A stretch of 36,702 nt of DNA from CAVYPR01 sp052145775 (GTDB lineage Bacteria > Actinomycetota > Acidimicrobiia > Acidimicrobiales > RAAP-2). This document shows, piece by piece, positions 18,520 to 26,992 of this stretch. The position numbers and the translations under genes were made by a program. The notes below the pieces were generated by a model. That model was not told the DNA's origin and searched no databases. It saw only the letters and a list, made by a program, of their open reading frames with translations. The DNA lies in contig JBKQNY010000020.1 of assembly GCA_052145775.1 (NCBI GenBank), positions 1 to 36,702 of the forward strand, in the 5' to 3' direction. Within the stretch, counting starts at the first letter, position 1. Every line of letters begins with the position of its first letter.

Positions 18520-19416
18520 GTGCGCTCGGGGTTCGCCACCGTGGTGGGCCGTCCCAACGTGGGCAAGTCCACCCTCATCAACACCATGGTCGGGACCAAG
18601 GTGTCGATCGTCTCGCCCCGGCCCAACACCACCCGCCACAACGTGCGCGGCATCCTCCACCGCCCTGACGCCCAGATCGTCCTGGTCGACACCCCGGGCC
18701 TGCACCGGCCCCGCACCGCGCTGGGCGAGCGGCTGAACGAGGCGGCCGGCGCCACCCTCGGCGACGTCGACGTGGTGGTGGCCATGGTCGACGCCACCGC
18801 CGCCGTCGGACCGGGCGACCGCATGGTGCTCGGGCGGGCCCTGGCCGCCGCCCGCCGGGACGGGCCCGCGCTGCTGGTGGCGGTGAACAAGATCGACGCC
18901 GCCGGCCCCGACGAGGTCATGGTGCGGCTGGCCACGGTGGCCGAGGCCGTCGACCTCCTCGCCGAAGAGGCCCCCGGTGCCGACGCGGCCGGGGTGGAGT
19001 ACTTCCCGGTCTCGGCGGCGACCGGCCGGGGCGTCGACGCCCTGATCGAGGCGGTGGTGGCCCGGCTGCCCGAGGGCCCCGCCTACTACCCCGAGGACAT
19101 GGTGACCGACACCCCCGAGGCGCTGCGGGTGGCCGAGCTGGTGCGCGAGCAGCTGCTGGCCCGGGCCCGCGACGAGCTGCCCCACGCCATCGCCTGCCGG
19201 GTCACCGAGTGGGAGTGGCCCCGGATCCGCTGCGAGATCCTGGTCGAGCGCGACTCGCAAAAGGCGATCGTGATCGGGAAGGGCGGCGAGGTCCTCAAAG
19301 CCGTGGGCACCGCCGTCCGGCGGGAGCTGCCGCCCGGCGCCTACCTCGAGCTCTTCGTCCGGGTGGAGAAGCGCTGGCAGCAGCGGGACGACGCCCTGGA
19401 CCGCCTCGGCTACTGA
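18520..19416 (+). CDS. era: GTPase Era
   Basis: This 298-residue GTPase has G1 GRPNVGKST (residues 10-18), G3 DTPG, G4 NKID and an SA motif for G5. The C-terminal KH domain has VIGKGGEVLKAVG. Era binds the 3' end of 16S rRNA and checks 30S assembly, so it works with YbeY and RsmE from the same run. The GTG at 18520 is 4 bases after the preceding stop. Its last 7 bases overlap the end of the convergent helicase gene. Confidence 0.96.
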   Translation: MRSGFATVVGRPNVGKSTLINTMVGTKVSIVSPRPNTTRHNVRGILHRPDAQIVLVDTPGLHRPRTALGERLNEAAGATLGDVDVVVAMVDATAAVGPGDRMVLGRALAAARRDGPALLVAVNKIDAAGPDEVMVRLATVAEAVDLLAEEAPGADAAGVEYFPVSAATGRGVDALIEAVVARLPEGPAYYPEDMVTDTPEALRVAELVREQLLARARDELPHAIACRVTEWEWPRIRCEILVERDSQKAIVIGKGGEVLKAVGTAVRRELPPGAYLELFVRVEKRWQQRDDALDRLGY

Positions 19417-21425
19417 CCGACCGGGGCCAGGACCCGGCGGAGGAACTCGGTGGCCTGGCGGCGCTCGGTGGTCCGGCGCATCGGCGGGAAGTGGGCCAGG
19501 AGGACCCGGCGGTAGCCGGCAGTGGCCAGGCGCGGGTCGAGCACCGCCACGACGCCCCGGTCGTCGGCCGAGCGGATGAGGCGGCCCGCGCCCTGGGCGA
19601 GCAGGGTGGCCGCCCTCGGCAGGTCGACCAGCGCGAAGGCCGCCTCGCCGGCGCGCTCGCGCCGGGCGGCCAGCAGGGGGTCGTCGGGGCGCGGGAAGGG
19701 GAGGCGGTCCAAGGTGACCAGCGACAGCGACCGGCCCGGCACGTCGACGCCCTGCCAGAAGCCGAGGGTGGCGAAGAGGCAGGAGGACTCCTCCTCGGCA
19801 AAGGCGGCCAACAGCCGGCCCTTGGGCAGCTCCCCCTGCTCGAGGAGGCGGAAGGGCAGCCGCCCGCGCAGGGCCGCGGCCGCGGCCTCGGTCGCCCGCC
19901 GGCTCGTGAACAGGGCGAGGGTCCTCCCGCCGGCCGCGGTGATCAGGGCCGCCAACTCCTCGTGGATCGCCGGCTCGGACTCGGGCCGGCGCCGGTCGGG
20001 GAGGTGGCGTGCCACGTACAACAGGGCGTGCCGGCGGTAGTCGAAGGGGCTCCCCACATCGAGCTCGTCGACCGGGAACCCGGCGAGGCCGAGCCGCTCG
20101 CTCAGCCGGGGCGGGATGGTGGCGCTGGCCAGCACGGCGGTCACCCCGTCCCACAGCTGGGCGGCCAGCGCCGGCCCGACGTCGATAGGGGAGAGGCGGA
20201 GCACCGGGGACCGGTGCGTGCCGTCAACCCAGGCCACCTCGTCGCAGGTCCGGGCGGCGATCCTCGCCAGGTCGCCGGCGAGATGGCCGGCGGCGCTCTG
20301 GGCCCGGGCCCTCCTCGCCGCGCCCTCGGGCCCGCCGTCGGCGTCGGACCCCGTGCGCAGCAGCTCCGACAGCCGCTCGAGGCGGGCCGAGGCCAGCTCC
20401 AGGAGGCGTGAGAGCTCGACGTCGTCGGGCGAGGGGGGCGGCGGCCGCCCTCGCTCTCGGCCCTCGGGCTCGGCGCCGGGGCCCGCCGGGTCGACCAGCA
20501 CCCGGGTGCCCACCCGGGGACCGAGGGCGGCCTCGAGCGGTGCGGCCAGGTCGGCCACGCCGGCGACCCGGTCGGCGCCGTCGGCGCCGACGACGGTCCG
20601 GACCACGGCGGCCAGGGCCCGGAACCGCCCCGGGGTGACCTCGGCGCCGAGCGACGCCGTCATCACCTCCTCGACCTCGTGGGCCTCGTCGAAGACCACC
20701 ACCTCGTGCTCGGGCAGCACGGCGCCCCCGCTGGCCAGGTGGGCGCCGTAGAGGTGGGTGTTGACCACCACCACGTCGGCCGCCGCCGCCGCCGCCCGCG
20801 CCCGTTCGGCGAAGCAGGTGCCACCCGAGGGGCAGCGGAAGGCGCCCGGGCACTCGCGGGGGCCGACGCTCACCATCGACCAGGCACGCGGGTGCGGCTC
20901 GAAGGGCAGGTCGGCCCGGTCGCCGCTCTCGGTCTCGCCGGCCCAGTCGAGGAGGCGGCGGACGTGGTCGACCAGCCGGTCCCCGGTACCCGCTTCGCCG
21001 CCGTCGCCCGCCTCACCGGCATCGTCGGCGCGGGCCGCGTCGTCGAGCTGCTGCTGGACCCCTCGGCCGTCGATCTCGGCGGCCCGCTGGCGGCAGAGGT
21101 AGTTGCTCCGTCCCTTCAGCACGGCGAAGGAGAAGGGCTGGCCCCACGCGGCGGCCACGGCCGGGAGGTCCTTCTCGCCCAGCTGGTCCTGGAGGGCCTT
21201 GGTGGCCGTGGCCACGACGACCTTGCGGCCCGAGACCACGGCCGGCACCACGTAGGCCAGCGACTTGCCGGTGCCCGTGCCGGCCTGGACCACCAGGTGC
21301 CGCCCGGTGCCGATGGCCCGGCCCACGGCCTCGGCCATCTCGAGCTGGCCCGACCTCTGCTCCCCGCCGCCGGGCAGGGCGGCGGTGACCGCGGCCAGGG
21401 CGGCGGCGATGTCCTGGTCGCTCAC
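19410..21425 (-). CDS. ATP-dependent DNA helicase, DinG/XPD-like with Fe-S cluster
   Basis: This 671-residue superfamily 2 helicase has Walker A AGTGTGKS (residues 48-55), motif Ia ATATKALQDQL, the DEAH box FDEAH (Asp246-His249) and a late ARG-finger-like GAGRLIRSADDRG. Four cysteines suited to a 4Fe-4S cluster are visible: Cys111 (NYLC) and Cys192, Cys198 and Cys204 (CPGAFRCPSGGTC). This is the XPD/DinG arrangement, a 5'-3' helicase acting on repair or replication intermediates. The actinobacterial form lacks an exonuclease domain. The GTG at 21425 follows TAGGTT by 7 bases, supporting a leaderless start. Confidence 0.92.
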   Translation of the reverse strand: MSDQDIAAALAAVTAALPGGGEQRSGQLEMAEAVGRAIGTGRHLVVQAGTGTGKSLAYVVPAVVSGRKVVVATATKALQDQLGEKDLPAVAAAWGQPFSFAVLKGRSNYLCRQRAAEIDGRGVQQQLDDAARADDAGEAGDGGEAGTGDRLVDHVRRLLDWAGETESGDRADLPFEPHPRAWSMVSVGPRECPGAFRCPSGGTCFAERARAAAAAADVVVVNTHLYGAHLASGGAVLPEHEVVVFDEAHEVEEVMTASLGAEVTPGRFRALAAVVRTVVGADGADRVAGVADLAAPLEAALGPRVGTRVLVDPAGPGAEPEGRERGRPPPPSPDDVELSRLLELASARLERLSELLRTGSDADGGPEGAARRARAQSAAGHLAGDLARIAARTCDEVAWVDGTHRSPVLRLSPIDVGPALAAQLWDGVTAVLASATIPPRLSERLGLAGFPVDELDVGSPFDYRRHALLYVARHLPDRRRPESEPAIHEELAALITAAGGRTLALFTSRRATEAAAAALRGRLPFRLLEQGELPKGRLLAAFAEEESSCLFATLGFWQGVDVPGRSLSLVTLDRLPFPRPDDPLLAARRERAGEAAFALVDLPRAATLLAQGAGRLIRSADDRGVVAVLDPRLATAGYRRVLLAHFPPMRRTTERRQATEFLRRVLAPVGQ

Positions 21426-21432
21426 CCGGGCG

Positions 21433-21438
21433 AACCTA
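21433..21438 (-). promoter_or_regulatory. -10 box of the DinG-like helicase gene (leaderless type)
   Basis: TAGGTT on the minus strand ends 7 bases before the GTG at 21425, without a ribosome binding site. Confidence 0.5.
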
Positions 21439-21485
21439 CCGGCCCGCGGCGTGCGCCGGGGGCGCCGCCGGCGTCCCGCCGTCGC

Positions 21486-21950
21486 TCAGGCGTAGCGGGC
21501 GGCCCGGGTGCCCGGGGGGTTACCGACGCCGGGCACGGCGTCGGGGTTCTCGACGCACACTTCGCACTCGAGGCCGTCGGGATCGCGGAAGAAGATGCTG
21601 AGCATGGGGCCGAAGTCGGTCACGAAGTCGTCGGCCGCCCCCCGCTCCATGAGGCGCCGGCGGATCTCCTCGAAATCGCCCAGAGAGGCCGCCTGCAGGG
21701 CCAGGTGGTCGAGCCGGCCCCGGCCGAACATCGGCGTCTGGTGCTCGGCCTCGCGGTTGCCCTCGATCTGGAAGACGTTCAGTTCCGCCCAGTCCCCGAT
21801 CTTGATGATGGACAGGCGCGGGCCCCCGCCGTCGGGGAACTCGCTGCCGTCGCGCACGATCTCGGCGTCGAAGACCTCCCGGTAGAAGGCGTTCAGCCGG
21901 TCGGCGTCGTTGGTGAGCACCGCCACGTGGTTGAGGCCCTTGAGCAGCAC
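21486..21950 (-). CDS. VOC (glyoxalase/bleomycin resistance/dioxygenase) family protein
   Basis: This 154-residue protein has paired beta-alpha-beta-beta-beta modules. LNHVAVLTNDADRLNAFYREVFD opens the first and LDHLALQAASLGDFEEIRRRL the second, ending in FFRDPDGLECEVCVE. The two His residues of NHVAV and DHLAL and the Glu of LECEV are in the usual metal-ligand places. The reaction is unknown. I chose the GTG at 21950 over one at 21986 because AGGAGG lies 5 bases upstream of it, and because the likely -10 (TAGGGT, 21987-21992) abuts the earlier GTG, leaving that codon outside the transcript. It is divergent from uppS. Confidence 0.85.
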   Translation of the reverse strand: MLLKGLNHVAVLTNDADRLNAFYREVFDAEIVRDGSEFPDGGGPRLSIIKIGDWAELNVFQIEGNREAEHQTPMFGRGRLDHLALQAASLGDFEEIRRRLMERGAADDFVTDFGPMLSIFFRDPDGLECEVCVENPDAVPGVGNPPGTRAARYA

Positions 21951-21955
21951 GACAC

Positions 21956-21961
21956 CCTCCT
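21956..21961 (-). promoter_or_regulatory. Ribosome binding site deciding the VOC gene start
   Basis: AGGAGG on the minus strand is 5 bases before the GTG at 21950. It is one of the strongest Shine-Dalgarno matches in the window and favours the shorter protein. Confidence 0.7.
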
Positions 21962-21986
21962 CTTCACCGACGAGCCCGGTTTCCAC

Positions 21987-21992
21987 ACCCTA
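21987..21992 (-). promoter_or_regulatory. -10 box of the VOC gene
   Basis: TAGGGT on the minus strand would start a leader of about 29 bases carrying the AGGAGG site. It is 11 bases from the uppS -10 on the other strand, so the two promoters are tightly back to back. Confidence 0.45.
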
Positions 21993-22003
21993 GGCGGCAG
22001 CGA

Positions 22004-22009
22004 TAGTTT
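22004..22009 (+). promoter_or_regulatory. -10 box of uppS (leaderless type)
   Basis: TAGTTT ends 6 bases before the GTG at 22016, and no ribosome binding site is present. Confidence 0.5.
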
Positions 22010-22015
22010 CCCGTC

Positions 22016-22825
22016 GTGTCGACTTCCTTCGAGCGCCCGCGCCGTGCCCGGCGGAACGACCGCGCCGGCGCCCCCGAGGCCGGGGGCGCAGACCCGGCGG
22101 TCGACCCCGTGCCGGCCGAGCTCGACCGGGGCCGGGTGCCGGCCCACGTGGCGTGTGTCATGGACGGCAACGGACGCTGGGCCAGCCGGCGGAACCTGCC
22201 GCGGACCGAGGGTCACGCCGCCGGTGAGGCGGCGCTGCTCGACGTGGTCAACGGCGGCCTCGAGATCGGGGTCCGGTGGCTGACCATGTACGCCTTCTCC
22301 ACCGAGAACTGGCGGCGCCCCCCCGACGAGGTGCGCTATCTCATGGGGTTCAACGAGTCGCTGCTGATGCGCCGGCGCGACGAGCTGCACCAAAAGGGCG
22401 TCCGCATCCGCTTCGCCGGGAGGAGGGACTGGCGGGTCCCGCGCCGGGTGCTGCGCCGCATGGACGAGTCGATCGAGCTCACCAAGGCCAACCGCACCCT
22501 GACCCTCACCATGGCCTTCAACTACGGTGGCCGGGCCGAGATCGTCGACGCCGTGCGGTCGCTGGTGGCCGAGGGCGTCGCCCCCGACAAGGTGGACGAG
22601 CGGGCCATCCGCCGGCACCTCTACTTCCCCGACATGCCCGACCCCGACCTGGTGCTGCGCACCTCGGGCGAGCACCGGATCTCCAATTTCCTGCTCTGGG
22701 AGATCGCCTACAGCGAGCTGGTCTTCCCCGAGGTCCTGTGGCCCGACGTCCGCCGCTCCCACCTCTACGCTGCCGTCGTGGAGTACCAGCGACGCAACCG
22801 CCGCTACGGCGGCATCGACGGATGA
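22016..22825 (+). CDS. uppS: Isoprenyl transferase (cis-prenyl diphosphate synthase, UppS family)
   Basis: This 269-residue cis-prenyltransferase condenses isopentenyl diphosphate units to make the polyprenyl carrier for cell-wall synthesis. Motifs: VMDGNGRWA with catalytic Asp50, GVRWLTMYAFSTENWRRP, LTLTMAFNYGGRAEIVDA and the signature RTSGEHRISNFLLWEIAYSE with FPEVLWPD. The product chain length cannot be read. A charged, disordered extension of about 40 residues precedes the domain. The GTG at 22016 fits the -10 at 22004. The stop overlaps the next gene as ATGA. Confidence 0.95.
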   Translation: MSTSFERPRRARRNDRAGAPEAGGADPAVDPVPAELDRGRVPAHVACVMDGNGRWASRRNLPRTEGHAAGEAALLDVVNGGLEIGVRWLTMYAFSTENWRRPPDEVRYLMGFNESLLMRRRDELHQKGVRIRFAGRRDWRVPRRVLRRMDESIELTKANRTLTLTMAFNYGGRAEIVDAVRSLVAEGVAPDKVDERAIRRHLYFPDMPDPDLVLRTSGEHRISNFLLWEIAYSELVFPEVLWPDVRRSHLYAAVVEYQRRNRRYGGIDG

Positions 22826-23073
22826 TCTTCACCAAGGTGGCGATCGGCCTCGGTGTCGTGGCCGCCGCGCTCTTGTTCTGGATGGCCGTGTCCGGGGTGG
22901 CCGTGGCCACCGAGCTGCTGGTGTCGGCCCTGGCCATCGTGGTGCTGATCGCCGGGGGCAACTGGCTGTCGGGCCGCCGGGGACGGCCCCCGGCCGGGCC
23001 GCCCCCCGGCCACGACCAGGTCCCGGGCGGCCCGGGCGCCGGCGACCCAACGACGGGGGCCGGAGGACGATGA
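22822..23073 (+). CDS. Small two-helix membrane protein of unknown function
   Basis: This 83-residue protein is not recognised. Two hydrophobic helices are visible (VAIGLGVVAAALLFWMAV and TELLVSALAIVVLIAGGNWL). A glycine- and proline-rich polar tail of about 30 residues follows. It overlaps uppS and recO by ATGA on both sides, so it is translated as part of that operon. Its place between a lipid-carrier enzyme and recO gives no firm clue to function. Confidence 0.7.
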   Translation: MIFTKVAIGLGVVAAALLFWMAVSGVAVATELLVSALAIVVLIAGGNWLSGRRGRPPAGPPPGHDQVPGGPGAGDPTTGAGGR

Positions 23074-23804
23074 GCCTCTTCCGCGACCGCGGGGTGGTGC
23101 TCCGCACCTACCGCCTCGGCGAGGCCGACCGGATCGTCGTCCTGCTCACCGAGCAACACGGCAAGGTGCGGGCGGTGGCCAAGGGGGTGCGGCGGACGGG
23201 GAGCAAGTTCGGGGCCCGCCTCGAGCCGCTCAGCCACGTCGCCCTGCTGCTCTGGCAGGGGCGCGGCGACCTCGACGTGGTGAACCAGGAGGAGGTGGTC
23301 GACCACTTCCGCACGGTGCGCGAGGACCTCGACCGCGTGACCCGCGCCTTCTCCCTGCTCGAGGTGGCCGACCAGCTGGCCCAGGAGCGCCACGCCGACC
23401 CCGCCCTCTACGAGATGCTGGTCGGGGCCCTGCGTGCGCTGGCCGACACCGGGCGCGACCCCACCCTGGTGGCCCCGGCCTTCTTCATGAAGGCCCTGGT
23501 GCTCGAGGGGGCCGGTCCGGTCCTCGACGGCTGCGCCTCCTGCGGCGAGCCCGACGGCGCGGTGGAGCTGGTCGCCTTCGACCTGACCGAGGGGGGGGCG
23601 CTCTGCCGGCGTTGCCGGAGGGGGCGCCCGGTCTCGCCCGAGGCCTTCGACCTCCTGCGGCGGATGCTGGGCGGGGAGCTCGCCGCCGTCCTGGGCGGCC
23701 CGCCGCCGGCCTGCACCGAGGAGGTGGCGGCGCTCGCCGCCGAGTCGATGGAGTCGCACCTCGACCGCCGGCTGCGCTCGGTGCGGTCGGTGGCCGGCTA
23801 CTGA
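23070..23804 (+). CDS. recO: DNA repair protein RecO
   Basis: This 244-residue protein has the RecO order: an N-terminal OB fold (RDRGVVLRTYRLGEADRIVVLLTEQHGKVRAVAKGVRRTGSKFG), a helical domain and a zinc-binding segment with Cys155/Cys158 (CASC) and Cys179/Cys182 (CRRC). RecO helps RecR load RecA on SSB-coated single strands. The ATG at 23070 overlaps the preceding stop, with GGAGG 3 bases upstream. uppS-recO adjacency is typical of actinobacteria. Confidence 0.93.
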   Translation: MSLFRDRGVVLRTYRLGEADRIVVLLTEQHGKVRAVAKGVRRTGSKFGARLEPLSHVALLLWQGRGDLDVVNQEEVVDHFRTVREDLDRVTRAFSLLEVADQLAQERHADPALYEMLVGALRALADTGRDPTLVAPAFFMKALVLEGAGPVLDGCASCGEPDGAVELVAFDLTEGGALCRRCRRGRPVSPEAFDLLRRMLGGELAAVLGGPPPACTEEVAALAAESMESHLDRRLRSVRSVAGY

Positions 23805-23815
23805 CCGGGGGCCCG

Positions 23816-24922
23816 GTGGACCCGCCCGCGGCGTTCGGCGTCTACGTCCACGTGCCGTTCTGCCGTAGCCGGTGCGACTACTGCGCCTTCGCCACCTACA
23901 CCGACCGCGACCACCTGATCGACCGCTACGTCGCCGCCTGCATCACCGAGCTCCGGCGGGAGGCGGGGGAGGGGGACCTCCCCGTGGCGACCAGCGTCTT
24001 TTTCGGCGGGGGGACCCCCTCGCGCCTGGAGGCCGGTTCACTCACGGAAATCCTGGGCGCGGTGGCACTGGCGGAGGGCGCCGAGGTGACCGTCGAGTGC
24101 AACCCCGAAGACGCCGCCCCCGAGCGGTTGGCCGCCTACCGGGAGGCCGGGGTGACCCGGCTCTCCTTCGGGGTCCAGTCGACGGCGGCCCACGTCCTCG
24201 CCGACCTCGGCCGGCGCCACCGGCCCGAGCCGCTGGCCAGGCTGGCCGCGGTGGTGGCCGACGCCGGGTTCGACACGTGGAACCTCGATCTCATCTTCGG
24301 GGCCGCCGCCGAGACCGATGCCGACTGGGAGGGCACCGTTTCCGCCGCGGTGGCCTCGGGCGCGCCGCACGTGAGCGCGTACGCCCTCACGGTCGAGCCC
24401 GGCACGCCGCTCGCCGGCGACCCGGGCCGGCACCCCACAGACGACGTGCAGGCCCGCCGCTACGAGCACGCCGAGGCGGTGCTGTCCGCCGCCGGCTACC
24501 GCTGGGAGGAGATCTCCAATTGGTGCTTGGACGGCCACGGCTGCGCGCACAACAGCCTCTACTGGAGCCAGGGGGACTACCTGGGGGTGGGGTCGGCGGC
24601 CCACTCGCACCGGGCCGGGCGGCGGTGGTGGAACGTCCGCACCCCGGACCGCTACGTCGACGCCGTCGAGGCCGGACGCTCGACGGTGGCCGGCGAGGAG
24701 GTGCTCACCGCGTCCCAGCGGGAGTTCGAGCGGCTGGCCCTCTCGCTGCGCACCCCGGCGGGCGTGCCCGGCGACGCGCTGCCCGACACCCCCGAGCTGG
24801 CGGGCCTCGTCGAGCGATCGGACGGCCGTTGCGTGCTCACCGTCCAAGGTCGCCTCTTGGCCAACGCGCTCACCGCGCACCTGGCGGTGGCCGCGGACGC
24901 GCCCACTATCCTGCGCCCATGA
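23816..24922 (+). CDS. hemW: Radical SAM protein HemW (heme chaperone; formerly coproporphyrinogen oxidase-like)
   Basis: This 368-residue radical SAM protein binds a 4Fe-4S cluster through CRSRCDYC (Cys16, Cys20, Cys23), preceded by YVHVPF. Downstream are FFGGGTPSRL, VECNPEDA, RLSFGVQS and the SNWCLDGHGCAHNSLYWSQGDYLGVGSAAHS segment, all typical of HemW. HemW delivers heme to respiratory proteins rather than oxidising coproporphyrinogen. The GTG at 23816 lies 11 bases after the recO stop. The stop overlaps the glyQS ATG, and the glyQS -10 lies in its last codons. Confidence 0.92.
   Translation: MDPPAAFGVYVHVPFCRSRCDYCAFATYTDRDHLIDRYVAACITELRREAGEGDLPVATSVFFGGGTPSRLEAGSLTEILGAVALAEGAEVTVECNPEDAAPERLAAYREAGVTRLSFGVQSTAAHVLADLGRRHRPEPLARLAAVVADAGFDTWNLDLIFGAAAETDADWEGTVSAAVASGAPHVSAYALTVEPGTPLAGDPGRHPTDDVQARRYEHAEAVLSAAGYRWEEISNWCLDGHGCAHNSLYWSQGDYLGVGSAAHSHRAGRRWWNVRTPDRYVDAVEAGRSTVAGEEVLTASQREFERLALSLRTPAGVPGDALPDTPELAGLVERSDGRCVLTVQGRLLANALTAHLAVAADAPTILRP
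24907..24912 (+). promoter_or_regulatory. -10 box of glyQS (leaderless type), inside hemW
   Basis: TATCCT ends 6 bases before the glyQS ATG at 24919 and lies inside the last codons of hemW. glyQS may thus be made both by read-through and from its own leaderless transcript. Confidence 0.45.
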
Positions 24923-26265
24923 CCGTGGAGGCCACCGAGGGGACCGAGGCGTCGGCCGTGTCCGACCAGGACCTGATGGACAAGGTGGTCGGCCTCTGCA
25001 AGCGCCGGGGGTTCATCTTCCAGTCGGCCGAGATCTACGGCGGCTTCCGCTCCACCTACGACTACGGACCGCTCGGGGTAAACCTGCTGCGCAACGTGAA
25101 GGACGCCTGGTGGCGGTCGATGGTCCAGCTGCGCGACGACGTGGTCGGCCTCGATGCCGCCATCCTCTCGCCCCCCGCCGTCTGGGAGGCCTCGGGCCAC
25201 CTGGCCAACTTCACCGACCCCCTGGTCGACTGCCGGCAGTGTCGCAGCCGGTGGCGGGCCGACAAGATCGACGGCGTCTGCCCCAACTGCGGGTCGACCG
25301 ACTTCACCGAGGCCCGGGCGTTCAACCTCATGTTCAAGACCCACGCCGGGCCCATCGAGGACGAGGGCGCCGTCGCCTACCTGCGCCCGGAGACCGCCCA
25401 GGGGATGTTCATCAACTTCGCCAACGTGCTCCAGACCACTCGCAAGCGGCCGCCCTTCGGGATCGCCCAGGTGGGCAAGTCGTTCCGCAATGAGATCACC
25501 CCCCAGAACTTCGTCTTCCGGACCCGCGAGTTCGAGCAGATGGAGCTGGAGTTCTTCGTCCCGCCGGCCGAGGGGCCGCGCTGGCACCAGTACTGGCTGG
25601 ACGAGCGGTACCGGTGGTACTTGGAGCTGGGGATCCCCGTCGAGAAGCTACGGCTGCGCCACCACGACGCAGACGAGCTCTCCCACTACTCCTCGGCCAC
25701 GGCCGACGTGGAGTTCCTCTTCCCCTGGGGCTGGGACGAGCTCGAGGGCGTGGCCAACCGCACCGACTTCGACCTCCGTCAGCACGCCGAGGCCTCCGGG
25801 GAGCGGCTCGACTACTTCGACCCCGCCACCAACGAGCGCTACACGCCCCACGTCATCGAGCCCGCGGCCGGGGCCACCCGGGCCATGATGGCCTTCCTCC
25901 TCGCCGCCTACGACGAGGACGAGGTGGGGGGCGAGCCCCGCACCGTGCTCCGGCTCCACCATCGCCTCGCCCCCTACCAGGTGGCGGTGCTGCCCCTCTC
26001 CAAGAAGGACACCCTCGAGCCCCTGGCCCGCGAGGTCCTCGGCCTCCTCCAGCCCCACTTCATGTGCGACTACGACGTCACCCAGGGCATCGGCCGCCGC
26101 TACCGCCGCCAGGACGAGGTGGGCACGCCCTGGTGCGTGACCGTCGACTTCGACTCGTTGGAGGACCGGGCGGTGACCGTGCGCGACCGGGACTCGACCG
26201 ACCAGGTCCGCGTGGGGATCGACGGGCTGCTCGACGAGCTTGGGGCACGGGCCGGCGGACGGTAA
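24919..26265 (+). CDS. glyS: Glycyl-tRNA synthetase (single-chain, alpha2 type)
   Basis: This 448-residue class II synthetase is of the dimeric eukaryote-like kind used by actinobacteria and charges tRNA-Gly. FIFQSAEIYGGFRSTYDYGPLGV opens the catalytic domain. A zinc-binding insertion has CRQCRSRW and CPNCGS. The class II motifs appear in YLRPETAQGMFINFANV, SFRNEITPQNFVFRTREFEQMELEFF and the later ATRAMMAFLL. The C-terminal anticodon domain ends near VRVGIDGLLDEL. Length and order are normal. The ATG overlaps the hemW stop (ATGA). Confidence 0.96.
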   Translation: MTVEATEGTEASAVSDQDLMDKVVGLCKRRGFIFQSAEIYGGFRSTYDYGPLGVNLLRNVKDAWWRSMVQLRDDVVGLDAAILSPPAVWEASGHLANFTDPLVDCRQCRSRWRADKIDGVCPNCGSTDFTEARAFNLMFKTHAGPIEDEGAVAYLRPETAQGMFINFANVLQTTRKRPPFGIAQVGKSFRNEITPQNFVFRTREFEQMELEFFVPPAEGPRWHQYWLDERYRWYLELGIPVEKLRLRHHDADELSHYSSATADVEFLFPWGWDELEGVANRTDFDLRQHAEASGERLDYFDPATNERYTPHVIEPAAGATRAMMAFLLAAYDEDEVGGEPRTVLRLHHRLAPYQVAVLPLSKKDTLEPLAREVLGLLQPHFMCDYDVTQGIGRRYRRQDEVGTPWCVTVDFDSLEDRAVTVRDRDSTDQVRVGIDGLLDELGARAGGR

Positions 26266-26289
26266 CGCCGCGGAGGCCGGCTCCGCCCG

Positions 26290-26295
26290 TACCAT
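26290..26295 (+). promoter_or_regulatory. -10 box of the two-component operon
   Basis: TACCAT would start a leader of roughly 37 bases. GAGGG placed 7 bases before the ATG at 26339 serves as ribosome binding site. Confidence 0.4.
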
Positions 26296-26338
26296 TGTGG
26301 GCGGGGATCGATGGGGTCCCCGACCAGAGGGCGGTGCC

Positions 26339-26992
26339 ATGGAGGACGACCAGACGATCTCCGTCGTGATCGTGGACGACCACGCCCTGTTGCGCGAGGG
26401 GACCCGACAGATCCTCGAGCGGGCCGGGGGGTTTGCCCTGGTCGGCGAGGCGGACTCGGGCGAGCCGGCGGTGGCCCTGGTGGCCGACCACCGCCCCGAC
26501 ATCGTCCTGCTCGACCTGCGGCTGCCGGGGATGAACGGGGTCGAGGTGGCGCGCCGGATGGTGGAGGTCTCGCCCACCACCCGGGTGGTCATCCTGAGCG
26601 CCTTCGACGAGATCGACTACGTCCGCGCCGCCCTGGCGGCGGGGGTGGCCGGCTACCTGCTCAAGACCACCCCGGCCGACGAGCTGGTCGGGGCCATCCG
26701 GACCGCACACTCGGGGGTGGTGGTGCTCGACCCGGGCCTGTCCCCCTACGTGCTGCGCGCCCCGAACGGCGGGCCGGTGACCTCGGGGCTCGAGGCGCTG
26801 ACGACCCGCGAGCGCGAGGTGGTGGATCTGGTGGCCCAGGGGCTGCCCAACAAGGCCATCGCCGCGCAGCTGGGGATCAGCCCCCGCACCGTCGAGGGCC
26901 ACCTCAACCACATCTTCGAGAAGGTCGGGGCCTCCTCGCGCTCGGCGCTGGTGCGCCTGGCCATGGTCAACGGGATGGTCGCCGGCCCGTGA
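26339..26992 (+). CDS. NarL/FixJ-type response regulator
   Basis: This 217-residue protein has an N-terminal receiver domain with the acidic pair Asp13/Asp14, phosphoacceptor Asp59 in DIVLLDLRLPGMNG, a switch Ser in VVILSAFDE and the conserved Lys in YLLKTTP. The C-terminal LuxR-type HTH (residues about 150-210) is LTTREREVVDLVAQGLPNKAIAAQLGISPRTVEGHLNHIFEKVG. It should be phosphorylated by the kinase that follows, whose GTG overlaps its stop as GTGA. Target genes are unknown. The neighbouring exporter operon, on the other strand, is a candidate but no operator is visible. Confidence 0.94.
   Translation: MEDDQTISVVIVDDHALLREGTRQILERAGGFALVGEADSGEPAVALVADHRPDIVLLDLRLPGMNGVEVARRMVEVSPTTRVVILSAFDEIDYVRAALAAGVAGYLLKTTPADELVGAIRTAHSGVVVLDPGLSPYVLRAPNGGPVTSGLEALTTREREVVDLVAQGLPNKAIAAQLGISPRTVEGHLNHIFEKVGASSRSALVRLAMVNGMVAGP

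Noticed and set aside
21951..21986. Longer VOC protein starting at the GTG at 21986
   Set aside because: The probable -10 abuts this codon and a strong AGGAGG precedes the later GTG at 21950.
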